DNA of 5,525 bases from Euryarchaeota archaeon UBA102 (GTDB lineage: Archaea > Thermoplasmatota > Poseidoniia > MGIII > CG-Epi1). The position numbers were made by a program, and so were the translations under genes. Numbering within the stretch: position 1 is the first letter of the stretch; the number at the start of each line of letters is the position of its first letter. Of this stretch, positions 1 through 4,869 are shown one piece after another. Under the pieces are notes generated by a model. The model saw only the letters and a list, made by a program, of their open reading frames with translations, made no database searches and was not told the origin of the DNA. The DNA lies in assembly GCA_002509225.1 (NCBI GenBank), contig DAHL01000042.1, positions 1 to 5,525 of the forward strand. The letters run 5' to 3'.

Positions 1-51
1 AAAAATCAAAGAAAAGAAGATAATAATTCTTTCTCCATCTTATCGTCAATA

Positions 52-61
52 CTTATATATT
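52..61 (+). promoter_or_regulatory. Archaeal TATA box for the DUF4389 gene
   Basis: The sequence cttatatatt matches the archaeal TATA-box consensus. Its centre lies about 24 nt before the GTG at 80, so transcription should begin at or within a few bases of the start codon. No Shine-Dalgarno sequence is present between the box and the GTG, which fits a leaderless mRNA. The TSS position is inferred from the usual TATA-to-start distance in archaea. Confidence 0.6.
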
Positions 62-79
62 TGTAAAAAATAACATTCT

Positions 80-931
80 GTGGAAAGAGAAGAATTGGAT
101 TGGAAAAAATACATACCCATTTTCCTTGTTTTTATGTTTCCCATAACTATGAGTGCAACATGGTTTGCTGTAGATAATTACGTTTATGAGAATTATACAT
201 ATGAGGAATGGGACGATCTCTCGGTCGAATATAATAGATTTTTTGAAATCCTTATCCCTATCAGTTTCTTCAGTGGGTTACTAATCTCTCTTCCATGGGT
301 GTCATATCGATTAAGTTACAAGGAAGTAGACAATCCTATAACTCTTGAATACACAATACCTGAAGAGAGCTCTAGATTACTAGCAGTCTGTTTAATGGTT
401 TTTATTAAGAATTTATTATTATTTCCACATGCAATTATATTGTGGCTTTTTGGACTCGTCTCTTCACTATTAGGTATGATTGGTGTTATAACTGCTTTAT
501 TTGGGGGAACACACCCTGAATTTATTAGAGATATATATTGGAAAAGTAGTAAATGGAATCTAAAAGTGAGTGCCTGGTATATTGGCCTCTGCGATACTTA
601 TCCTCCTTTCGATACCGAAACAGAGTATCCAATTGGTTTGGAAATTAATGATTTGGAGGACGATTCCCGTTCAAGATGGCTGACATTTTATGGAAATATA
701 TTAGGAGGTAAGATGATTCTATTGATACCCCAAATAATTATTTTGTGGGTGTATGGCATTGTAGCCGGTCTTGCTTTCTTTTTTGGTCCGATAGCCGTAC
801 TCTTTACGGGCAGCTATCCAGAATCATTTATGCGGGTGATTTTGAAAACCCAACTACAAGGAATTAGAATATTCTCATATCTCTTTTGTATAACAGAAAT
901 ATATCCTCCATTATCTCCAGAAGAGGTATAG
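80..931 (+). CDS. Membrane protein with two DUF4389 units
   Basis: This 283-residue integral membrane protein has no known biochemical role. Two hydrophobic segments (about residues 11-31 and 54-75) are followed by two homologous units of the DUF4389 type, at about 97-182 and 196-281. Each unit has a hydrophobic hairpin starting with a Pro-containing LLLFPHAIILW or LLIPQIIILW stretch. Each then has an FGGTHPE or FTGSYPE turn, an amphipathic segment, and a closing TYPPF or IYPPL motif. DUF4389 proteins are found in bacteria and archaea as membrane proteins of unknown function, often with one or two copies of the unit. The start is GTG, chosen because a TATA box sits about 24 nt upstream and the reading frame is open from there. 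The gene is convergent with the esterase gene, with 25 bases between the stop codons, so it appears monocistronic. Family recognition is from motif memory. The function is not known. Confidence 0.85.
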   Translation: MEREELDWKKYIPIFLVFMFPITMSATWFAVDNYVYENYTYEEWDDLSVEYNRFFEILIPISFFSGLLISLPWVSYRLSYKEVDNPITLEYTIPEESSRLLAVCLMVFIKNLLLFPHAIILWLFGLVSSLLGMIGVITALFGGTHPEFIRDIYWKSSKWNLKVSAWYIGLCDTYPPFDTETEYPIGLEINDLEDDSRSRWLTFYGNILGGKMILLIPQIIILWVYGIVAGLAFFFGPIAVLFTGSYPESFMRVILKTQLQGIRIFSYLFCITEIYPPLSPEEV

Positions 932-956
932 GGATCGTATCTTAATCTTTAGATAA

Positions 957-2525
957 TCAATCTCTTCGCTTAAAATTCCCTATTGCAAGAGCAACCGCTA
1001 TCATTGTAGTAAATATTCCAAAACCAGGTATCCATCTCCTCTCGTCACTTTCATCTAGGATACAACATGAAGCAGCACATCCATCTTCATCAACCTCTGC
1101 CCCCTCAACTGTATCAGGGCATCGATCATCAACATCTTCAACACCATCATTGTCAGAATCTTCTATTTCTATCATTTCATTTTCCGAGTAAATGCCATTG
1201 ATACATGTGCCATTTCCAACCGTAAAGTTTAATCGATCAAAAGCCAAGATTGTAGCATTTTCTTCGTCTGAACGGAGAGCATCACTCTCATAGAGATTAA
1301 CATTAATGTGATAGCATCCTCTCTGTAGTGAAATCGTTTTCCAAAAACCTACACTATCACCAGTATCCCACCACCAATCGAGACCCTCCCATTCATCATT
1401 GATTGGTTCATGGACAATGATTATGGCAGTATAGTTAGTATCCTCTTGAAGGTTATCAACTTCAACTTGGTAACTATAATTCCATTCCCATTCAGGATGA
1501 GGTGGCACGTCGATTATCGCAACATCCACAGTAATGATTTCAACTAAAACACAACCATCCTCATCAACCTCTGCCCCTTCAACCGTATCGGGACATTGAT
1601 CATCAATATCTTTCACACCATCTCCATCAGTATCTGAAAATGCCCATTCAAAAGAGGCATTAATTAGCGAAGCATTGTAAAAATTAGGCGCGTGCGCTTC
1701 ATCATTAACCTTCCATAACGCAACACGATTACCTTCAGCACAATTCAGATGTTCCAAGTCCTCAGTTTCATTCACCTCATCATTGTTTGCAAGATTCAAG
1801 TTACGAATAAACGTACGTTCCTCTTCACAACCGGAGCGTTCCGCCCAGAAAGAGGTACTCTGTGGAGCTGAAGGGTAACTATTGCTGCCGATGGAACCTC
1901 CATTGTAGTAGATTACATTATCATCAGTGCCATGAACATTGATAATATTCGGATAACCGGTCTCTGCACACTCATCAAATTCATCATATGTCGATCCAGC
2001 AAAATTAACAATTGTATGTAGATAGTTGCCTGCATCACAGGCCATTCGGTGAGACATGAAACCCCCATTCGAATGCCCAATCAACATCACTCTATCTGGA
2101 TCTGCTCCATACTCTTCAACCGCTTCATCGATAAGCCCAGTTAACCAACCGACATCGTCCGGTTTTTGGTCATAAAAGTCACAACAGGCATCTGTTCCAT
2201 TCCAGAACCAATCATCGTCTGGATTTTCAGTTCCTTTAGGTGTCAAAAGCAGATGACCATTCTCATGAACACTATCCTGTGTTTCAAAATATCCTGTAAT
2301 ATATTCTGGATATTCACCATACCCATGCAGCGCTACAACAAGAGGTAACAATCCCTCTTCTGGATTATAACCACCAGGAATTCTAAGCTCTGCAGTTCGC
2401 TCTTCAGGACCTATTTGGATAACAGTATGCTCGTCTTCTCCCTCTGCTTCGTATACCGGCGCTACGAACAGCATACCCATAAGCAGAGATGTGCAAAGGC
2501 CAAAGACGAATATTTTCCTAGACAT
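957..2525 (-). CDS. Secreted PHB depolymerase/feruloyl esterase-like hydrolase with TSP3 repeats and PGF-CTERM-like anchor
   Basis: This is an exported alpha/beta-hydrolase of 522 residues, probably an esterase acting on polyesters or feruloylated/acetylated polysaccharides outside the cell. A Sec-type signal peptide covers about residues 1-27. The catalytic domain (about 33-296) shows the oxyanion-hole motif LHGYG (66-70), the WNG...CC...DDVGW block typical of LpqC/PHB-depolymerase-like esterases (108-127), the nucleophile elbow GHSNGG with Ser152, the acid in HGTDD (probably Asp202), and His278 in the NDEAHAP segment. Two 28-residue thrombospondin type 3 (calcium-binding) repeats at 298-325 and 456-483 flank an unrecognised, probably beta-rich region (326-455). 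The C-terminus has IPGFG (499-503), a hydrophobic segment and a basic FKRRD end. This resembles PGF-CTERM tails processed by archaeosortase ArtA and implies lipid anchoring at the cell surface. Nine N-X-S/T sequons suggest glycosylation. It lies 54 bases downstream of tRNA-Glu. Substrate is not determinable here. Confidence 0.88.
   Translation of the reverse strand: MSRKIFVFGLCTSLLMGMLFVAPVYEAEGEDEHTVIQIGPEERTAELRIPGGYNPEEGLLPLVVALHGYGEYPEYITGYFETQDSVHENGHLLLTPKGTENPDDDWFWNGTDACCDFYDQKPDDVGWLTGLIDEAVEEYGADPDRVMLIGHSNGGFMSHRMACDAGNYLHTIVNFAGSTYDEFDECAETGYPNIINVHGTDDNVIYYNGGSIGSNSYPSAPQSTSFWAERSGCEEERTFIRNLNLANNDEVNETEDLEHLNCAEGNRVALWKVNDEAHAPNFYNASLINASFEWAFSDTDGDGVKDIDDQCPDTVEGAEVDEDGCVLVEIITVDVAIIDVPPHPEWEWNYSYQVEVDNLQEDTNYTAIIIVHEPINDEWEGLDWWWDTGDSVGFWKTISLQRGCYHINVNLYESDALRSDEENATILAFDRLNFTVGNGTCINGIYSENEMIEIEDSDNDGVEDVDDRCPDTVEGAEVDEDGCAASCCILDESDERRWIPGFGIFTTMIAVALAIGNFKRRD
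1077..1160 (-). repeat. Thrombospondin type 3 repeat, second copy (residues 456-483 of the esterase)
   Basis: This unit encodes a 28-residue calcium-binding repeat starting DSDNDGVEDVDD and ending in VDEDGC. It shares 23 of 28 residues with the copy at 1551-1634, and by hand alignment 69 of 84 bases are identical. The Asp positions are those that bind Ca2+ in TSP3 repeats. It sits just before the Cys-rich linker (AASCC) and the C-terminal anchor. Confidence 0.85.
1551..1634 (-). repeat. Thrombospondin type 3 repeat, first copy (residues 298-325 of the esterase)
   Basis: This unit encodes a 28-residue repeat starting DTDGDGVKDIDD and ending in VDEDGC, immediately after the hydrolase domain. 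The last 15 residues, from the CP pair onward, are identical to those of the second copy. The two Cys per unit are conserved in both. It likely acts as a rigid Ca2+-stabilised spacer between the catalytic domain and the following unrecognised domain. Confidence 0.85.
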
Positions 2526-2550
2526 TCTTAATTTCCAAATAAGAGCTGTC

Positions 2551-2558
2551 TATTATTC
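2551..2558 (-). promoter_or_regulatory. Possible TATA box for the esterase gene
   Basis: On the minus strand this reads gaataata. Its centre is about 29 nt upstream of the esterase ATG at 2525, within the 54-base gap to tRNA-Glu. It is a weak match. The start codon has no good Shine-Dalgarno upstream, so a leaderless or very short-leader message is plausible. Read-through from tRNA-Glu is the alternative. Confidence 0.35.
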
Positions 2559-2579
2559 TTTACTCTAAGTAATGAACAA

Positions 2580-2657
2580 TGGTGCTCCCGTCGGGATTCG
2601 AACCCGAGTCCCTGGCTCGAGAAGCCAGAATGATGGGCCGGACTACACTACAGGAGC
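2580..2657 (-). tRNA. tRNA-Glu (anticodon CTC), with encoded CCA
   Basis: This tRNA decodes GAG. The acceptor stem pairs GCTCCTG (2657-2651) with CGGGAGC (2590-2584) through one T-G pair. The anticodon stem is CTGGC/GCCAG with loop TTCTCGA, so the anticodon is CTC at 2621-2619. The T-arm is TCGGG/CCCGA around TTCGAAT. The D-arm has the GTGTAGTCCGGCC...ATCAT pattern typical of archaeal tRNA-Glu. The variable loop is short (GGAC) and no intron is visible. The discriminator is A at 2583, and CCA is genomically encoded at 2582-2580. It lies 22 bases after the epimerase stop codon on the same strand. Confidence 0.96.
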
Positions 2658-2678
2658 TACTTCTCCACAAACGATAAA

Positions 2679-2686
2679 ATTAATAT
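2679..2686 (-). promoter_or_regulatory. Probable TATA box for tRNA-Glu
   Basis: On the minus strand this reads atattaat, with its centre about 25-26 nt before the first base of the mature tRNA. It overlaps the last codons and stop of the epimerase gene. The spacing implies a transcript that starts close to the tRNA 5' end, so the tRNA need not depend on the upstream protein operon. Confidence 0.5.
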
Positions 2687-3627
2687 CTTTCTGCCAACCA
2701 CATTGCCGTACTATGCACCGCTTCTTGACTGTCAAATTTAGGTTTCCATCCTTTAGATTTTAGAAGCTCTACAGAGAGAAGCATCGTTTTCACATCACCC
2801 TTCCAACCTCTTCCTCCATCAACTCCGCCAGTGAATTCATATCCAACACCTTCAAGCTTCATAGCATTACAAACAGTATCTGCAACGGCAACAACATCTA
2901 TTGCATCTTCAGATCCAACATTGAATGCACAAAACTCCCCTTCCGAACAGATATCAGTAGGTAATACTGCAAGCATACTCGAAACACAATCCTCTACATG
3001 AAAGTAGGATTTACTCTGCGAACCATCACCTAGAATTGTCAATTCCTTGTCATTATCTCTTAGTTTGTTAACAAAATCGAACGTTACGCCGTGATTACTT
3101 CTAGCACCCACACAGTTAGCAAATCTCAAAGATACAGCACGAAATCCAAATTTTGCACAATATTCTTCAATTAATCTTTCAGCTTCTAACTTACTTTTTC
3201 CATATTCAGATATAGGCTCTAACGGTCCATAATTTTCCGGAGTTGGAATAATAGTCGCTTCACCATACACGGTGGATGTGGAAGTAAATGAGATATTCGA
3301 AACTCCAGCACAGCGCATAGTTTCCAATACTCTTTCAGTCACTTTTACATTCTGTTCAAACATTATTTCAGGCTGCGTTTCTCCTATCCTTACTTCTGGA
3401 TTCGCCGCAGCATGGAAAACGAGGTCGACTCCCTCTAATTGCTCACTAAAATCATCACTGAGAAGATCTACTTCATGTATCTCAATTTTCTTACTAGATT
3501 GCTCCAAAAATCCCCGTTCCCCTGAGCAAAAATTATCCAGAACTACTACAGAATCCCCACGTTTAACTAATGCATCCACTAAATGCGAGCCTATGAATCC
3601 AGCACCACCCGTAACAACTACTTTCAT
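2680..3627 (-). CDS. NAD-dependent nucleotide-sugar epimerase/dehydratase (GalE-like extended SDR)
   Basis: This 315-residue cytoplasmic protein belongs to the extended short-chain dehydrogenase family and most resembles UDP-glucose 4-epimerase-like enzymes that make sugar donors for surface glycans or protein glycosylation. The N-terminal Rossmann motif is TGGAGFIG (6-13). LDNFCSG puts Asp31 where the NAD ribose is bound. FHAAA (71-75) contacts the cofactor. The catalytic Thr117 lies in TSTSTVYG, and Tyr142 and Lys146 form the YxxxK pair. The substrate-side motifs RFANCVG (168-174) and GDGSQSKSYFHVEDC (200-214) are present. The latter carries Lys where many bacterial relatives have Arg, a variant I recall in archaeal members. 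Length is normal for the family. The start overlaps the upstream membrane-protein stop as ATGA, with a strong purine-rich SD inside that gene, so the two are translationally coupled. 4-epimerase versus another sugar-nucleotide activity cannot be settled here. Confidence 0.88.
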   Translation of the reverse strand: MKVVVTGGAGFIGSHLVDALVKRGDSVVVLDNFCSGERGFLEQSSKKIEIHEVDLLSDDFSEQLEGVDLVFHAAANPEVRIGETQPEIMFEQNVKVTERVLETMRCAGVSNISFTSTSTVYGEATIIPTPENYGPLEPISEYGKSKLEAERLIEEYCAKFGFRAVSLRFANCVGARSNHGVTFDFVNKLRDNDKELTILGDGSQSKSYFHVEDCVSSMLAVLPTDICSEGEFCAFNVGSEDAIDVVAVADTVCNAMKLEGVGYEFTGGVDGGRGWKGDVKTMLLSVELLKSKGWKPKFDSQEAVHSTAMWLAERY

Positions 3628-4448
3628 TCTTCCTCTTCCTCCTCTCCTCCTCCAACAACAGCATCTACGACAGTAGATATAGAATCTGAAATTAATTCTC
3701 CAGTCCCTCCAACGGCCTTAATCATAGTTGAACCTGCTGCATCTGTTATATCTGCCGCCATATCGAAAGGCTTCTCTATCATATTTTTCTGAATAGCTTC
3801 CCAATTATCAAACATATATCGAATCACTATCAAGATAATTATGAATGTGAACGCAAGCCCAAGACTCAATAGGTCTGTAGGCTCTAACGCTGCTACACCA
3901 TATGCTATAGCAAATGAACCACCAAATCCACCAACGGCAACAGCAATCAACACCTTCAATGGCGTCATACCGAGAGCCCGTCCAACCATCGTTCCCCCAA
4001 TAGCTCCTGAACCGGAGAAAGGTAAAATTACAAAAATAACAACGCCAACCGACGCCAATCTCCCTATCCAAGGCTTCTTTTCAATAATCTCTTTTCCTTT
4101 ATCTTGAATTTTTTGCAAAGGTTTTCCAATTAAGGGCATTCGTAAAGCTAAGTAGAAATTCCAAGCTAGAAATATTCCAACCATTAAATCGACAAAGCCG
4201 ATTGCTAACGATATAACTAGAGGATCAATTCCTTTAGCAATCGCGATTGCAATTACACCTTTACCGATTGGAGGAACAAATGAGCCGAACATGGCAGATA
4301 CTACAATTTTCGCTTCTGAACCCGGCAGTAGAAAATAAACTACTCCAATACCAACTCCACTTAGAATCAGAGGGGTCAGAAACTTAATCCAAGCGACGGC
4401 ACGCTCATTCGCAAGTAACTCCTCTTTACTCGGAATCTGTTTTGTCAC
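3624..4448 (-). CDS. COG2426/'small multidrug export' family membrane protein
   Basis: This 274-residue membrane protein has about six hydrophobic segments (roughly 20-41, 46-71, 76-102, 131-156, 163-188 and 192-212). The signature is LPFSGSGAIGG (142-152) followed by a helix and a Gly-rich AVGGFGG (170-177). This matches the Sm_multidrug_ex family, whose hallmark is a small-residue loop of the LPxxGxGA kind. The family name rests on old, weak evidence; a transport role is likely but the substrate is unknown. The C-terminal 60 residues are soluble and amphipathic, ending in GGG and six Glu. The start is GTG, supported by a TATA box about 24 nt upstream and the absence of another start before Met53. 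The gene shares four bases with the epimerase start and follows the ubiquitin-like gene by 30 bases. Coupling to a sugar-nucleotide epimerase hints at an envelope or glycan-related role, which is inference only. Confidence 0.75.
   Translation of the reverse strand: MTKQIPSKEELLANERAVAWIKFLTPLILSGVGIGVVYFLLPGSEAKIVVSAMFGSFVPPIGKGVIAIAIAKGIDPLVISLAIGFVDLMVGIFLAWNFYLALRMPLIGKPLQKIQDKGKEIIEKKPWIGRLASVGVVIFVILPFSGSGAIGGTMVGRALGMTPLKVLIAVAVGGFGGSFAIAYGVAALEPTDLLSLGLAFTFIIILIVIRYMFDNWEAIQKNMIEKPFDMAADITDAAGSTMIKAVGGTGELISDSISTVVDAVVGGGEEEEEE
3627..3653 (-). promoter_or_regulatory. Shine-Dalgarno tract of the epimerase, embedded in the Gly/Glu codons of the upstream gene
   Basis: The codons for GGGEEEEEE read as an uninterrupted purine tract on the minus strand. 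It contains GGAGG ending 10 nt before the epimerase ATG and GAGG ending 4 nt before it. These are complementary to the archaeal 16S anti-SD. The last A of the final Glu codon is the first base of the epimerase ATG. Confidence 0.7.
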
Positions 4449-4467
4449 GATGTGTTACTAAAAACCC

Positions 4468-4475
4468 ATTATAAG
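4468..4475 (-). promoter_or_regulatory. TATA box for the membrane protein-epimerase operon
   Basis: On the minus strand this reads cttataat, with its centre about 24 nt before the GTG at 4448. It lies between the ubiquitin-like gene's stop and the GTG, and no SD precedes the GTG. This supports a leaderless message starting at or next to the GTG and supports the GTG as the true start. Confidence 0.55.
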
Positions 4476-4478
4476 CAC

Positions 4479-4685
4479 TCATCCACCAGACGCAACCAAT
4501 ACAATTCTAATATCTGCATCGGGCAATTTTGTTTTCAATGGAACCGGAACCAATACTTCACCTTCTTGAAGAACTAAAGCTCCATCAGGATGAATCTCAA
4601 AAGCTTTCAATAAATCTTCAGAAGTACTACCGTTTGGCAACTCAATTTTTTTATCCACACCGTCAACATTAACATTCCATTCCAT
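4479..4685 (-). CDS. Ubiquitin-fold small archaeal modifier/ThiS-MoaD-like sulfur carrier
   Basis: This 68-residue beta-grasp protein ends in SGG. The terminal Gly pair is the residue activated by an E1-like (UbaA/MoeB/ThiF) enzyme, either as thiocarboxylate for sulfur transfer (tRNA thiolation, thiamine or molybdopterin synthesis) or for isopeptide linkage to proteins. It begins with a beta strand (WNVNVDG), has a helix after the Gly-Ser-Thr turn (SEDLLKAFEI, about 22-31), a central strand (ALVLQEGEVLVP, 36-47), and the terminal IRIVLVASGG strand (59-68). Length and layout are close to haloarchaeal SAMP2 as I remember it (66 residues). SAMP2-like function is therefore favoured over dedicated MoaD or ThiS, but sequence alone does not decide. 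ATG start at 4685 has a TATA-like element about 26 nt upstream and no SD, again suggesting a leaderless message. The divergent neighbour is tRNA-Ser. No E1-like enzyme is in view. Confidence 0.82.
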   Translation of the reverse strand: MEWNVNVDGVDKKIELPNGSTSEDLLKAFEIHPDGALVLQEGEVLVPVPLKTKLPDADIRIVLVASGG

Positions 4686-4707
4686 ACGACTGTATCTGAG
4701 AACACTT

Positions 4708-4715
4708 CTTAATCT
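4708..4715. promoter_or_regulatory. Possible bidirectional TATA-like element between the ubiquitin-like gene and tRNA-Ser
   Basis: The sequence cttaatct lies about 24-25 nt before the tRNA-Ser 5' end on the plus strand and about 26-27 nt before the ubiquitin-like gene's ATG on the minus strand. Its core TTAA is symmetric. It is the best TATA candidate for either gene in this 50-base divergent gap, but the match to consensus is modest. Confidence 0.35.
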
Positions 4716-4735
4716 CTTTCATCTTAAGCCAATAA

Positions 4736-4822
4736 GCCAGGGTCGCATAGCCCGGTATTGCGGTGGCCTCGAAAGCCACTGGGAGAAATCCCGCGGGGGT
4801 TCAAATCCCTCCCCTGGCGCCA
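4736..4822 (+). tRNA. tRNA-Ser (anticodon CGA), with encoded CCA
   Basis: This tRNA decodes UCG. The acceptor stem pairs GCCAGGG (4736-4742) with CCCTGGC (4812-4818) perfectly. The anticodon stem is GTGGC/GCCAC with loop CTCGAAA, so the anticodon is CGA at 4770-4772. The long class II variable arm is a GGGA/TCCC stem closed by GAAA (4781-4792), as expected for serine. The T-arm is GGGGG/CCCTC around TTCAAAT with one G-T pair. The discriminator is G at 4819, standard for tRNA-Ser, and CCA is encoded at 4820-4822. No intron is visible. Confidence 0.97.
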
Positions 4823-4838
4823 TCTTCTCTAAAATAAC

Positions 4839-4845
4839 TTTTTTT
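4839..4845 (+). terminator. Oligo-T terminator after tRNA-Ser
   Basis: Seven consecutive T residues begin 16 bases after the tRNA CCA. Archaeal RNA polymerase terminates at such T-runs without a hairpin. The run overlaps the probable TATA box of the protease gene. Confidence 0.5.
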
Positions 4846-4849
4846 AATA
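4841..4849 (+). promoter_or_regulatory. Possible TATA box for the S8 protease gene
   Basis: The sequence tttttaata has its centre about 25 nt before the ATG at 4870, the same geometry as at the other genes here. A weak SD-like gagtgagg at 4855-4862 also precedes the ATG by 7 nt, so a leadered message initiated further upstream cannot be excluded. Confidence 0.4.
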
Positions 4850-4869
4850 CACACGAGTGAGGCCTTTCT

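Noticed and set aside
944..955. Inverted repeat atct-tt-agat between the convergent stop codons as a terminator
   Set aside because: Only four base pairs with a two-base loop and no long T-run; too weak to call in either direction.
2166..2348. Plus-strand 60-codon frame inside the esterase
   Set aside because: It lies opposite the conserved catalytic domain and shows no motif or initiation signal.
2580..2657. tRNA-Glu or tRNA-Ser as an integration site for a mobile element
   Set aside because: No second copy of a tRNA 3' segment, no integrase and no repeat boundary is visible in the window; neighbours are ordinary chromosomal genes.
2572..2763. Plus-strand reading frame of 63 codons starting ATGAACAATGGTGC
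   Set aside because: It runs antisense through tRNA-Glu and into the epimerase end. The translation (VGIRTRVPGSRSQ) is the familiar spurious protein produced from a tRNA T-arm.
3627..3653. Poly-Glu tract as a simple-sequence repeat or frameshift hotspot
   Set aside because: The codons mix GAG and GAA and no long mononucleotide run exists. The ATGA overlap and SD positions explain the tract better.
3272..3792. Two plus-strand reading frames opposite the epimerase and membrane protein (134 and 69 codons)
   Set aside because: Low-complexity Ser/Thr/Pro composition is the mirror of the purine-rich coding strand. There is no promoter and no recognisable domain, while the opposite strand has clear protein families.
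3808..4107. Overlapping frames inside the membrane protein gene on both strands (87 and 88 codons)
   Set aside because: They are shadows of a well-supported membrane protein frame. Composition is rich in Cys/Trp or Asn/Pro, without domain features.
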